Source: AC-51 sp963749895
GTDB lineage: Bacteria > Actinomycetota > UBA4738 > HRBIN12
Assembly: GCA_963749895.1 (NCBI GenBank)
Contig: CAVVOG010000003.1
Location: 806,001 to 870,000 of the forward strand
Length of the DNA stretch: 64,000 bases
Direction: 5' to 3'
Positions 17,111 through 24,876 of this stretch are shown here, piece by piece. The notes below the pieces were generated by a model. The model was not told the origin of the DNA, made no database searches, and saw only the letters and a program-made list of their open reading frames with translations. Position numbers and translations under genes: made by a program. Within the stretch, counting starts at the first letter, position 1, and each line of letters opens with the position of its first letter.

Positions 17111-18502
17111 TCAGGTCCGGGGCCGGACCTTGGTGCCCTCCGGCGTGTCCATCACCTCGAGACCCATCGCCGTGAGCTCGTCGCGGATCCGGTCGCTCGC
17201 CGCGTAGTCCTTCGCGCCGCGCGCAGCGTCACGCTCGGCGACGAGGCTCACGACCTCCTCGGAAGGCTGCCATCCGCCCTCCGCATCACGGGTCAGGTCG
17301 AGCCCGAGCACGTGGTCCCACGAGGCCAGCAGCGCGTACTTCTGCCCGTCGGGGACGTCGGCCGACGACACGAGTTCGTTCACGACCGCCACGGCCCCGG
17401 GCATGTGGAGATCGTTCGCGAGCGCTTCACGGAAGCGCCCGTCGAACGCTCGGGCGGCTCCCCCAAGCTCCGGTTCGACCGGAGCCCAGTCCGCCATCCG
17501 GCGACGGAGCTGTTTCACGCGCTGGTCGGCCGTCTCCATCGCGTCCCAGTTGAAGTCCATCTCGGAGCGGTACTGGGTCTGGAACGCGAGCCACCGGAAG
17601 GAGAGCGGGTCGATCCCACGCTCGACGAGATCGTCGACCATCACCACGTTGCCGGTGGACTTCGCGATCTTCTGACCCGACTGACGCAGATGGCCCCCGT
17701 GGACCCAGATCGATACCACGGGGTGACCCACCGCGCCTTCGGACTGCGCGATCTCGTCCTCGTGATGGGGGAAGCGCAGGTCGGTCCCGCCCGTGTGGAT
17801 GTCGAACCGGTCGCCGAGGTACTTCATCGACATCGCCGAGCACTCGACGTGCCACCCCGGGAACCCGGGCCCCCACGGCGAGTCCCACTTCATGACGCGG
17901 CCGGTCCCGGCAGCCTTCCACAACGCGAAGTCGGCGTGGTGGCGTTTGCGCGTGTCCGTCTCGAGGTCGCGATGTCCAGGTTTCAGGTTCTCGAGGGTGT
18001 TGCCGGACAGCTTGCCGTAGTCCGCGAAGCTCGAGACGTCGAAGTACACGGAGCCGCTGTCGACGACGTAGGCGTGACCGCGGGCGATCAGCGCCTCGGT
18101 GAGCTCGATCATCTCGTCGATGTGCTCGGTCGCCTTCGGGGTGACGTCGGCCGGACGGATCCCCAGGCGCTCGGCGTCGGTGAAGACCGCGCGCGTGTAC
18201 TTCTCCGCGATCTGCAGCGCCGTGAGTCCTTCGTCCTCCACCGCGAGCAGCATCTTGTCGACCGCCTCGGGAGAGGACTCGTCGGTCATGTGCCCGACGT
18301 CGGTGATGTTCATGATCTGGGTGACGCGGAGCCCCTCGAGCTCGAGTGCGCGGCGGATCAGGTCGGCGAGCATGAACGTCCGCAGGTTGCCGAGGTGGGC
18401 GTACCGGTACACGGTGGGACCGCACGAGTACATGCGGACATGTCCCGGTTCGACCGGGACGACCTCCTCGATCCGGCGGCGCAAGCTGTCGTACAGACGC
18501 AT
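17111..18502 (-). CDS. cysS: Cysteine--tRNA ligase
   Basis: 463-aa class I aminoacyl-tRNA synthetase that charges tRNA-Cys. Features include MYSCGPTVYRYAHLGNLR (zinc ligand C27 and the HIGH-like HLGN at 36-39), WHVECSAMS (zinc ligand C221) and HHEDEIAQSE (246 on). The KMSKS-like loop reads KIAKS (278-282), with Ala in place of Ser or Met. The C-terminal region includes the DALR-type helical domain. The N-terminus and ITDVGHMTDESSP are CysS-specific and exclude the related mycothiol ligase MshC. ATG 18502 lies 8 nt after a TATCCT box. Confidence 0.95.
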   Translation of the reverse strand: MRLYDSLRRRIEEVVPVEPGHVRMYSCGPTVYRYAHLGNLRTFMLADLIRRALELEGLRVTQIMNITDVGHMTDESSPEAVDKMLLAVEDEGLTALQIAEKYTRAVFTDAERLGIRPADVTPKATEHIDEMIELTEALIARGHAYVVDSGSVYFDVSSFADYGKLSGNTLENLKPGHRDLETDTRKRHHADFALWKAAGTGRVMKWDSPWGPGFPGWHVECSAMSMKYLGDRFDIHTGGTDLRFPHHEDEIAQSEGAVGHPVVSIWVHGGHLRQSGQKIAKSTGNVVMVDDLVERGIDPLSFRWLAFQTQYRSEMDFNWDAMETADQRVKQLRRRMADWAPVEPELGGAARAFDGRFREALANDLHMPGAVAVVNELVSSADVPDGQKYALLASWDHVLGLDLTRDAEGGWQPSEEVVSLVAERDAARGAKDYAASDRIRDELTAMGLEVMDTPEGTKVRPRT

Positions 18503-18510
18503 CGGCGCTC

Positions 18511-18516
18511 AGGATA
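18511..18516 (-). promoter_or_regulatory. -10 box upstream of cysS
   Basis: Read on the minus strand this is TATCCT, a TANNNT match 8 nt before the cysS ATG, consistent with a leaderless or nearly leaderless mRNA. Confidence 0.4.
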
Positions 18517-18537
18517 CGACCTGGGCGCCGGCAGCTC

Positions 18538-20967
18538 TCACCGTCGCTCGCTCGGACCGGTCGGGTCCGTCGGGTCGACGAGATGGGGACGGCTCCCCGG
18601 CATCGGCGGCGTCGGGGTCGGCGCCACCTCGACCGGGGGCGGCGGCACCGGAACCGGGATCGACCCCTCCACGCCCGAATGCTCCTTGTGCGCCCGCAGC
18701 ACGGCCGCGTGGTAGTTCTCGAGCATCTGACGGAACGCTGCGTCCTGGTACGGACGCCCGTCCACGGTCGGTCCCACCGAGCCCTCCACGACCGCGGCGA
18801 CGTCGTCTCCGGTGATGGTCTTGCGGGTCTCCAGGGCGTGGGCCACGCCCAGGACCTCGGCTCGGTTGTCCTCGAGCAGATCCCAGGTCCTGTCGTGGAG
18901 ATCGCGGAGCCGCGACTCGATCCGGGCACCGAACCCGCCGTCCCACATGTTGCGGTCGGCGCCCGTCTCCACAGGCTGCGCACCCCGGATCGACCCCTTC
19001 GTGACGGCGTGTGACACGATCGTGTCGCCCATCGCCCAGTAGCCCTCCATCAGCGTGGCCAGGGTCGTCGCGTTGCGCATGTCGCCGCCCACGCCGGCCG
19101 AGTTGTCGCCGTCGAAGAACAGCCGCTCCCCGGCCAACGAGGCGAGCGAGGTCATCAGGTCGTGCTCGTGCTCGGAGCGCCAGTCCACGAACCGGTCCTC
19201 GGGCGGGATCGACGAGACGAACCCGCCGACGTCGCCGCGGCGCTCGATCGTGGCCATGTCGATCACCGCGTGCTTGCGGAGCCGGTAGGCCGCGACCGCA
19301 TGGCAGGCCTCGTGGACGGCGATCGAGTGCCGTTCCCGCTCGATGTACTCATGGTCCTCGGGCAGCCCGTGCTGCTTCAGCTGCTTGGCCTCGATCACGT
19401 CCGCGTAGGTCACGACCTCGCGCCCATCTCGGATCGCGATCACCAGACCCTCGTTCACGATGTCCTTGATCGCGGCGCCCGAGAAGTAGGGGGAGATCGT
19501 CGCGAGGTTGTCGATCTGCTCGGGGGTGAGCTCGTGCTTCACCTTCGCCAGGTAGTACTCGAACGTCGCCCGGCGGCCCTCCTTGTGCGGATAGCCCACC
19601 TTGTACTGACGGTCGATCCGGCCCGGGCGGAGCATCGCCGGGTCGAGCGTATCGGGCATGTTCGTCGCGAAGATGTGGAGGATCCGGTACTTGGGCGGGG
19701 GCGTGGGCTTCATCCCCAAGAGCTTGCGGATCCGGTTGACCAGCCCACGCGGCTTCGTCAGGCCGGACATCTCGGACAGGATCGCCTGGAGGGTGCCCAT
19801 CCCGCCGCCTCCCATCCCGGCCCCGAAGACGATCCGATCGGTCCGCGTCCCCGGACCGTCACCCGGCGCGGCGCCGAAGGCCTGGTACTCGGAGATCGCC
19901 CGGAGGCTCGCCGGCGAGATGTAGGCGGCGCCGTTGCAGCCAGGGGTCGACGCGAACACGCCGGTCGCCTGCTCGAAGGCCCCCGAGACCGCCGCACCGC
20001 GGTTGCCGAGGGAGTCGGCCTCATCGAAGAACACGATCGCGCCGCCGTACCGCAGGGCCAGACGCCGGAGCTTCCGGTAGAGCCCCTTCACCTTCAAGAT
20101 CCCGACGCCCATGAACATGTTGATGAACGCGCCGGGGTCGACCGAGACGAAGGGCTTCGCGGTCTCACCTGCGACCGCCTGAGCCATCAGGGTCTTGCCG
20201 GTGCCGGGCGGTCCCCACAGCAAGATCCCGCCCGGGACGTAGCCGCCCTTCTCCTCGATCGACTCGGGGTCGTCGAGGAAGATCATCGTCTCCTTGACGC
20301 GGTCGAGGACGCCGTCCTGCCCCTTCACGTCGGCGAACCGCGTCTCGATCTCGTCGGGCATGATCGTGTCGATCCCGCCTCGCGACAGGAACCAGAAGAG
20401 CCCCACGAACTGGAAGATCACGAAGAAGAACGCGAAGGCAAGCCGGAAGATGAACGGGAGACCGGTGACGAGGGCCGCCGGGAGCTCCACCAGTCCCATC
20501 CAGGCGGGCTCGACGTCGAACCACAACCCGAGCGCGTTGCTGAGCAGGAACAGGAACAGCACCCACTTCAGCACGCGACCGACCCGGTAGCGGGTCCACT
20601 CGTTCATCCGCCCGACACGGGCGTGATACCGCTCGCCGAGCCCCATCCACCACCGGTAGTAGCCCTTCGAGCGCTCCTGCAAGAGGTAGTGGAGCTGTCG
20701 GATCGCCTCGAGCATCGCGAGGAGCAGGAGCCAGCCGTAGTCCTGGACGGCGATCGAGAGGGTCTGGTCGAACGGCGTGCCCCAGGGTTCCTCCGTGCTC
20801 CAGACGACGGCGAGCATGGCGAGCCAGGCGCCGACCAGGAGCAGGATCAACCGTATCCGGTCCCACAGCGCAGACGGCGGTCGGGTCTGGCGTTCGGATG
20901 GCTTCGGACGGCTGGGCCGGTCGGCACCGAACCGTGGGCCGGCGGAGGGGGCGTCGTGGTGGCTCAT
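18538..20967 (-). CDS. Divergent FtsH-like membrane AAA protease
   Basis: 809-aa membrane protein with hydrophobic segments at about residues 38-56, 78-90, 133-150 and 165-195, an AAA module and an M41-type peptidase domain. Walker A is GPPGTGKT (252-259), Walker B FFDEAD (313-318), and the sensor/arginine-finger region is FATNMPDTLDPAMLRPGRID (433-452). The zinc site is HEACH (552-556), with a likely third ligand at D629 in the GGDMRNAT region. Two features differ from FtsH: a longer multi-span N-terminus, and about 80 extra Gly/Ala-rich residues (319-395) between Walker B and the sensor. GGAAAGGA lies upstream of ATG 20967. It is probably an ATP-dependent membrane protease distinct from the housekeeping FtsH. 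Confidence 0.88.
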   Translation of the reverse strand: MSHHDAPSAGPRFGADRPSRPKPSERQTRPPSALWDRIRLILLLVGAWLAMLAVVWSTEEPWGTPFDQTLSIAVQDYGWLLLLAMLEAIRQLHYLLQERSKGYYRWWMGLGERYHARVGRMNEWTRYRVGRVLKWVLFLFLLSNALGLWFDVEPAWMGLVELPAALVTGLPFIFRLAFAFFFVIFQFVGLFWFLSRGGIDTIMPDEIETRFADVKGQDGVLDRVKETMIFLDDPESIEEKGGYVPGGILLWGPPGTGKTLMAQAVAGETAKPFVSVDPGAFINMFMGVGILKVKGLYRKLRRLALRYGGAIVFFDEADSLGNRGAAVSGAFEQATGVFASTPGCNGAAYISPASLRAISEYQAFGAAPGDGPGTRTDRIVFGAGMGGGGMGTLQAILSEMSGLTKPRGLVNRIRKLLGMKPTPPPKYRILHIFATNMPDTLDPAMLRPGRIDRQYKVGYPHKEGRRATFEYYLAKVKHELTPEQIDNLATISPYFSGAAIKDIVNEGLVIAIRDGREVVTYADVIEAKQLKQHGLPEDHEYIERERHSIAVHEACHAVAAYRLRKHAVIDMATIERRGDVGGFVSSIPPEDRFVDWRSEHEHDLMTSLASLAGERLFFDGDNSAGVGGDMRNATTLATLMEGYWAMGDTIVSHAVTKGSIRGAQPVETGADRNMWDGGFGARIESRLRDLHDRTWDLLEDNRAEVLGVAHALETRKTITGDDVAAVVEGSVGPTVDGRPYQDAAFRQMLENYHAAVLRAHKEHSGVEGSIPVPVPPPPVEVAPTPTPPMPGSRPHLVDPTDPTGPSERR

Positions 20968-20992
20968 CGGGTCCTTTCCGCTCCGTACGGGA

Positions 20993-21661
20993 TCAGGGTG
21001 TTCTAGCGATCCATGAGTCCATCGTGGCGTCGATGTCGCTCGCGTAGCGCGCGTAGCAGTCGATGCTGCACATCAAGGCGCCCAGGTACAAGCGGTCGAG
21101 CATCGGATCCCACCAGGCGACCTGGTTCAACTGGAAGTAGGAGCCGGGGATCAGCTCGAGCTCGTCGTTGTCGGTGACCCTGGACTCCTGGACCTGGACG
21201 ACCATCTCGAGGCCGCGCATCCCGTCGACCTCGACCCGGTCGTCGTAGGAGAGCAGGACGACCGCCTCCTGTAGGAACTCCTCCCGGAGGGCATCGATCG
21301 GCACGACCAAGTTGCGAACCGCGAGGATGCTCATCTGCCAGCGGTCGTTCTCGTCCAGTTCGAACACCTCGAAGAACCCCTGGGGATGGTCCGCCGTGTA
21401 CTCCTGGACGACGTGCGAGGGGGACGGTGACGGGTCGGCATCGACCCCGACGAACCATCTCACCGGGCTCGGGATCTCCAACCCCGGGGTGACCGAGTCC
21501 GGTTGGACCTGGTCCTGCTCGAAGATCGTCCATCCCGCAGGGATCCGGACCGCGGCGCCCACGTCGGTGTCGCGGAGGTGCTGCGACCCGTCGTCGGCCG
21601 TGCAGGCGACGCCCGCGGTTCCCAGGATGAACGCGAGAGCGATGACGGGTAGGCGGCGCAT
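20993..21661 (-). CDS. Putative secreted lipoprotein of unknown function
   Basis: 222-aa protein with a signal peptide MRRLPVIALAFILGTAGVAC; the Cys near residue 20 is a plausible, though imperfect, lipobox (GVAC). The mature part is acidic and rich in beta-strand-like segments, with paired Trp/Asp and two Cys in MCSIDCYARY near the C-terminus. No family is recognised. A GTG at 21709 overlaps the asnC stop by GTGA, but it would add 16 charged residues before the signal peptide. ATG 21661, 6 nt after a GATAAT box, is preferred. Confidence 0.7.
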   Translation of the reverse strand: MRRLPVIALAFILGTAGVACTADDGSQHLRDTDVGAAVRIPAGWTIFEQDQVQPDSVTPGLEIPSPVRWFVGVDADPSPSPSHVVQEYTADHPQGFFEVFELDENDRWQMSILAVRNLVVPIDALREEFLQEAVVLLSYDDRVEVDGMRGLEMVVQVQESRVTDNDELELIPGSYFQLNQVAWWDPMLDRLYLGALMCSIDCYARYASDIDATMDSWIARTP

Positions 21662-21705
21662 CCGACGATTATCCGCGGGATCCACGTTCGCGTGGAGCCG
21701 CTCGC

Positions 21706-22152
21706 TCACCCGGCGGGTGGTCGATCCTCGAACGGCGTCGACAGCACGACCGTCGTACGGGTCGCGACGCCACCTTCGTCGCGGAGCCGCCGGATCAGCT
21801 CCTCCAGGTCGCTCGTGGTGCGCGTTCGGGCCTTCAGGATGTAGTTGGCCTCACCGGCGACGCTGTAGCAGTCTTCGACCTCCGGGAACAGGCCCGTCAG
21901 GCGCTCGGGGAGGTCGTCGGGTTGCCGCGGATCGAGCGGGGTCGCGGCGATCAGCGCCGTCACCATGAGGCCGAGGGCCTGGGTGTCGACGACCGCACGG
22001 TAGCCGCGGATCACGCCGGCGTGCTCGAGCTTGCGGACACGATCGTGCACCGTGCTCGCGGACAGACCGACGCGGGCACCGATGTCGGCGTACGTGGCTC
22101 TCCCGTCATCAAGGAGGGCGGCGAGGATGTCGCGGTCGCGTCCGTCGAGCAC
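21706..22152 (-). CDS. Lrp/AsnC-family transcriptional regulator
   Basis: 148-aa regulator. The N-terminal winged helix reads LDGRDRDILAALLDDGRATYADIGARVGLSASTVHDRVRKLE, followed by GVIRGYRAVVD at the hinge. The C-terminal RAM (ligand/oligomerisation) domain includes PEVEDCYSVAGEANYILKAR. Lrp/AsnC proteins sense amino acids and often control a divergent neighbour; here that neighbour is the reverse-transcriptase-like gene 160 bp away. GTG 22152 is chosen because TACGAT ends 6 nt upstream and the protein then starts at the family's usual point; the open frame continues upstream but has no valid start with a signal. Confidence 0.9.
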   Translation of the reverse strand: MLDGRDRDILAALLDDGRATYADIGARVGLSASTVHDRVRKLEHAGVIRGYRAVVDTQALGLMVTALIAATPLDPRQPDDLPERLTGLFPEVEDCYSVAGEANYILKARTRTTSDLEELIRRLRDEGGVATRTTVVLSTPFEDRPPAG

Positions 22153-22158
22153 CGACCC

Positions 22159-22164
22159 ATCGTA
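22159..22164 (-). promoter_or_regulatory. -10 box for leaderless Lrp/AsnC transcript
   Basis: Minus-strand TACGAT (TANNNT) ends 6 nt before GTG 22152, the spacing seen at several other genes in the window. Confidence 0.5.
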
Positions 22165-22240
22165 GGGGACGACCGATGTCCCTGCCGGTGGGTGGGGGAT
22201 GCCCCCGGGGGAGGGTGTTTCCGTCCGATCCGGCGATCGC

Positions 22241-22312
22241 GTGGAGGGCCGTGGTCGTGGTGCGATACCGCTCCGGCTCCACCTCCCCGGGGGCACCGTG
22301 AGGGGAGGGGAG
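22241..22312 (+). promoter_or_regulatory. Structured leader with hairpin over the RT-like gene's ribosome binding site
   Basis: CCTCCCC (22282-22288) is a perfect complement of GGGGAGG (22302-22308), which is the Shine-Dalgarno sequence just before ATG 22313. A second stem pairs GTGGAG..CC (22241-22250, two-base bulge) with GGCTCCAC (22275-22282). Together they would hide the ribosome binding site. Whether this regulates translation or is part of a functional RNA is an inference. Confidence 0.45.
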
Positions 22313-23005
22313 ATGCGGACACCTGGCTCGATGCAAGGTCCCAGGAGCGTGATCCGCGAGGTGACCGAGGTCCCCACGGCAGCGGGAGGCGTTCGGATGC
22401 TGACGGTCCTGGAGCCGGTACCCGCGGCGACCTACGCGAAGGTCGTGCAGGCCGCCGGCGTCCGCGTGGCTGGTCACGGGATCACGCTGGGACCCGGGGG
22501 CCTGCCGGACGCACGCCGGGCCTGGCACCGGGCGGTAGCGTCGTCGAGGGAACCCGGCGTGGTCGCGATCCGGTCCGACGTGCGCGACTGCTACGCCTCG
22601 ATCACGCCGAGCGCCGTCGAGGCGGGTCTTCGTGCTGCGGACGCCGATCGTGCGGCGCTCGGACGGATCGTCGAGATGCTCCGATCGATGCAGCGCAACG
22701 GCGTCAGGGGTCTCCCCATCGGTCCGACCCCGTCGGCGATCCTCGCCGATGCCGTCCTGTCGATCGGCGACCGTGCCGCGGTGCAGGGCGGCGGTCGGAT
22801 CGTCAGGTGGGTCGACGACGTCGTGATCACCGCCGACGACCGCCCGACGGCGCTGCGAGCCTTCGATGCGTGGCGAAGGGCCCTCGGCCCGCTCGGGCTC
22901 GTGCCGCACGAAGGCAAGACGAGCGTCGACGCGACGATCGTCCCGGGTGCCGCCTCGGGCTCCGCGTTGAGCCCGGCGCCGCATGGGATGATGCGCCCGC
23001 CATGA
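22313..23005 (+). CDS. Very small reverse-transcriptase-like protein
   Basis: 230-aa protein with the ordered core motifs of bacterial reverse transcriptases. The finger motif is EVPTAAGGVRMLTV (19-32). Motif A is RSDVRDCYASI (catalytic Asp89). Motif B is GLPIGPTPSAILAD (133-146). Motif C is RWVDDVVI (165-172, Asp168-Asp169). The RT6-like end is LGLVPHEGKT (194-203). After that only about 27 low-complexity residues remain, so the thumb and any maturase, endonuclease or accessory domain are absent. Known retron, DRT and group II intron enzymes are clearly longer. The start follows a purine-rich AGGGGAGGGGAG; ATG 22331 is an alternative. The stop overlaps the amidohydrolase ATG. All catalytic Asp residues are kept, so it may be active; a domesticated role is equally possible. 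Confidence 0.75.
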   Translation: MRTPGSMQGPRSVIREVTEVPTAAGGVRMLTVLEPVPAATYAKVVQAAGVRVAGHGITLGPGGLPDARRAWHRAVASSREPGVVAIRSDVRDCYASITPSAVEAGLRAADADRAALGRIVEMLRSMQRNGVRGLPIGPTPSAILADAVLSIGDRAAVQGGGRIVRWVDDVVITADDRPTALRAFDAWRRALGPLGLVPHEGKTSVDATIVPGAASGSALSPAPHGMMRPP

Positions 23006-24522
23006 GGACCCTCTACCGAGCAGCGCGCGTCCACACCCTCGCCCACCATCCCACCGGGGAGTGGATCTTGATCGACGGACGGCACGTCCAGCGGGTGGGT
23101 TCCGGTGAGCCGCCGACGGGAGAGGCGGACCGGATCGTCGAGCTTCCCGGGACGACGATCGTGCCGGGCTTCATCGACACGCACGTGCATCTCACGAGCA
23201 CCGGGCTCTCGCTCGCGAACGACGAGGTGCGTGCTGCCGCGTCCGCGCCCGAGCTGATCGCCCTCGCACGTGGTCGGACCGCCGTGGACCCCGATCCCGT
23301 GATCTTGCTGCAGGGCTTCGACGAGTCGGGGTGGGAGGACCCCAGGCTCCCGACCCTCGAGGAGCTGGACGCGGTCTCGGATCGCCCACTCGTGATCCGT
23401 CGGATCGACGGGCACCTCGCGTTGGTGAACTCCTCGGCGCTCACCTTCGCGCAGGCCATGGAGGCCGACGGGGTCGAGCGTGACGGGGAGGGTCGCCCCA
23501 CCGGCCGTGTCACGAGGGACGCGAACCGGAAGGTCTGTCGATGGGCCGCCGAGGCTCGCTCGGAGCATCGGATCGAGGAGCTCCAGCTCGCCGCCGCTGC
23601 CCTGGCGGCCGCGCGCGGCGTCACCACGCTCCACGAGATGTCGATGCCGGGGGAGCAGGGGTTCCGCGACGTCGAGGTCCTGCTCCGCCACCGGGCTCGC
23701 CTGCCTGTCGACACGCTGGCCGTCGTGGCCACGACCGACGTGCCGCGGGTGGTCGACATGGGGCTGTCCTCGATCGGCGGGGATCTCCCGATGGACGGCT
23801 CGATCGGGGCCAGGACCGCCGCCCTGGCCGCGCCGTACGTCGACGTCGACGGATCCGGCGACGTCGCCCTGGACGACGACGAGATGGCCGCGTTCTTCCG
23901 CGACGGTCACGACGCCGGTCTCCAGGTGGGGGTGCACGCGATCGGCGATCGTGCGATCGAGCAGGTGTTGACCGCGTGGGAGCGGGTCTACCTGTCCCTC
24001 GATTCGCGGGAGCGGAGGCATTTCCGTGCGCGCCGCCATCGGATCGAGCACGCGGAGATGGCCACGCCTGCCCAGGTGGAGCGCGCGGCCGTGCTGGGAC
24101 TCGCGGTGTCGGTCCAGCCGGCCTTCGACGCAGCTTGGGGGTTCCCTGGGGGTCTCTACGAGGCGGCCCTCGGGCCGGAGCGAGCCGGCGGGATGAACCC
24201 GTTCCGGACGATGCTGGAGCGAGGTCTCGTCGTCGGAGCCGGCTCGGATGCCCCCGTGACGCCGCTGGACCCGTGGCTCGCGGTGGCGGCCATGGAGCAG
24301 CACCACGACCCCGGCCAGCGTCTGACCCGGCTCGAGGCGATCCGCGTCCACACGGCGGGGAGCGCCCGCCTGGCCCACCAGGAGGAGAAGAAGGGCGTCC
24401 TGGAGCCCGGGTTCCACGCGGATCTCGCCGCCTACGACGTGGACCCGCTCGAGGTCGATGAGGTCCGGGGGTTGCGGCCGACGCTCACCGTGTCTCTCGG
24501 TCGTGAAGTGTCGGCTACCTGA
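23002..24522 (+). CDS. YtcJ-type amidohydrolase
   Basis: 506-aa metal-dependent amidohydrolase of the amidohydrolase_3 group. Metal and active-site motifs in order are GFIDTHVHL (HxH pair), HAIGDRAIE (His), HRIEHAEM (His) and GSDAPV (Asp). The N-terminal beta-sandwich residues (RVHTLAH...GRHVQRVGSG) and the C-terminal LEPGFHADLAAYDVDPLE close the composite barrel. Family members act on varied N-acyl, formamide or heterocyclic amide substrates; none can be chosen here. The ATG overlaps the stop of the RT-like gene (ATGA), so translation is probably coupled. This pairing is unexpected and is the only genetic hint to the RT-like gene's setting. Confidence 0.9.
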   Translation: MRTLYRAARVHTLAHHPTGEWILIDGRHVQRVGSGEPPTGEADRIVELPGTTIVPGFIDTHVHLTSTGLSLANDEVRAAASAPELIALARGRTAVDPDPVILLQGFDESGWEDPRLPTLEELDAVSDRPLVIRRIDGHLALVNSSALTFAQAMEADGVERDGEGRPTGRVTRDANRKVCRWAAEARSEHRIEELQLAAAALAAARGVTTLHEMSMPGEQGFRDVEVLLRHRARLPVDTLAVVATTDVPRVVDMGLSSIGGDLPMDGSIGARTAALAAPYVDVDGSGDVALDDDEMAAFFRDGHDAGLQVGVHAIGDRAIEQVLTAWERVYLSLDSRERRHFRARRHRIEHAEMATPAQVERAAVLGLAVSVQPAFDAAWGFPGGLYEAALGPERAGGMNPFRTMLERGLVVGAGSDAPVTPLDPWLAVAAMEQHHDPGQRLTRLEAIRVHTAGSARLAHQEEKKGVLEPGFHADLAAYDVDPLEVDEVRGLRPTLTVSLGREVSAT

Positions 24523-24799
24523 TGTCTACTACCGCCGGATCGCGTCTTGTCACTCTTCCTGAACCGACGCGCTTGACCGACGGGCGTAGGTCCCGCTAGC
24601 CTGCGCACTGCGTCACCGCCCCGGCGGAGGCGCACGGAGGACCCAAGAAGCCGAGTAGAGAACGCGGCGCCCCGGCGTCGCGGCCCCAAAGGTCTCTTGG
24701 GTCCTCCACCTTTCTGCATCCTGGTTGCGGTGCAGCGATCCCTGGGTCACGACGAGGGATCGCGCCGTGCGTCCCGGAGTGCGTCCCGGACCCGCGTCG
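24523..24799 (+). ncRNA. Intergenic structured region, candidate ncRNA or termination/processing element
   Basis: This gene-free stretch holds two strong inverted repeats. The first pairs GGAGGACCCAAGA (24636-24648) with TCTTGGGTCCTCC (24695-24707), a perfect 13-bp stem. Inside it a 7-bp stem (24663-24669 with 24675-24681, one G-U pair) is nested. The second pairs GCGATCCCT (24735-24743) with AGGGATCGC (24755-24763), 9 bp with an 11-nt loop. A 12-bp tandem repeat GTGCGTCCCGGA follows (24767-24790). No T-tract follows either stem, so a simple intrinsic terminator is unlikely. It could be a small RNA or a processed 3' end of the amidohydrolase transcript. Confidence 0.35.
24767..24790. repeat. 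Perfect 12-bp tandem duplication
   Basis: GTGCGTCCCGGA occurs twice head to tail (24767-24778 and 24779-24790), just upstream of the promoter for the DUF4193 gene. It may be a regulator-binding repeat or a replication slip. Confidence 0.6.
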
Positions 24800-24827
24800 T
24801 TGCACCGGCACGACAGCGGTGTAGGAT
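24800..24827 (+). promoter_or_regulatory. Promoter of the DUF4193 - lnt/ppm1 operon
   Basis: TTGCAC (24800-24805) and TAGGAT (24822-24827) are spaced by 16 bp, a good sigma-70-like promoter. It predicts a 5' UTR of about 43 nt containing GGAAGGAAA before ATG 24877. Confidence 0.6.
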
Positions 24828-24876
24828 GCCGCGCCGACACGCTCCCAACCCGGGCTCGGAAGGAAACGGCGCCGCG

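Noticed and set aside
17103..17119. Small hairpin CGGACC-N5-GGTCCG between the M24 peptidase and cysS as a bidirectional terminator
   Set aside because: Only a 6-bp stem without T-tracts on either side, overlapping the cysS stop; too weak to list.
22313..23005. Calling the RT-like locus a retron or group II intron
   Set aside because: No msr-msd RNA with a conserved priming G could be shown, and there is no thumb, maturase X or endonuclease domain and no intron boundary. The name is left open.
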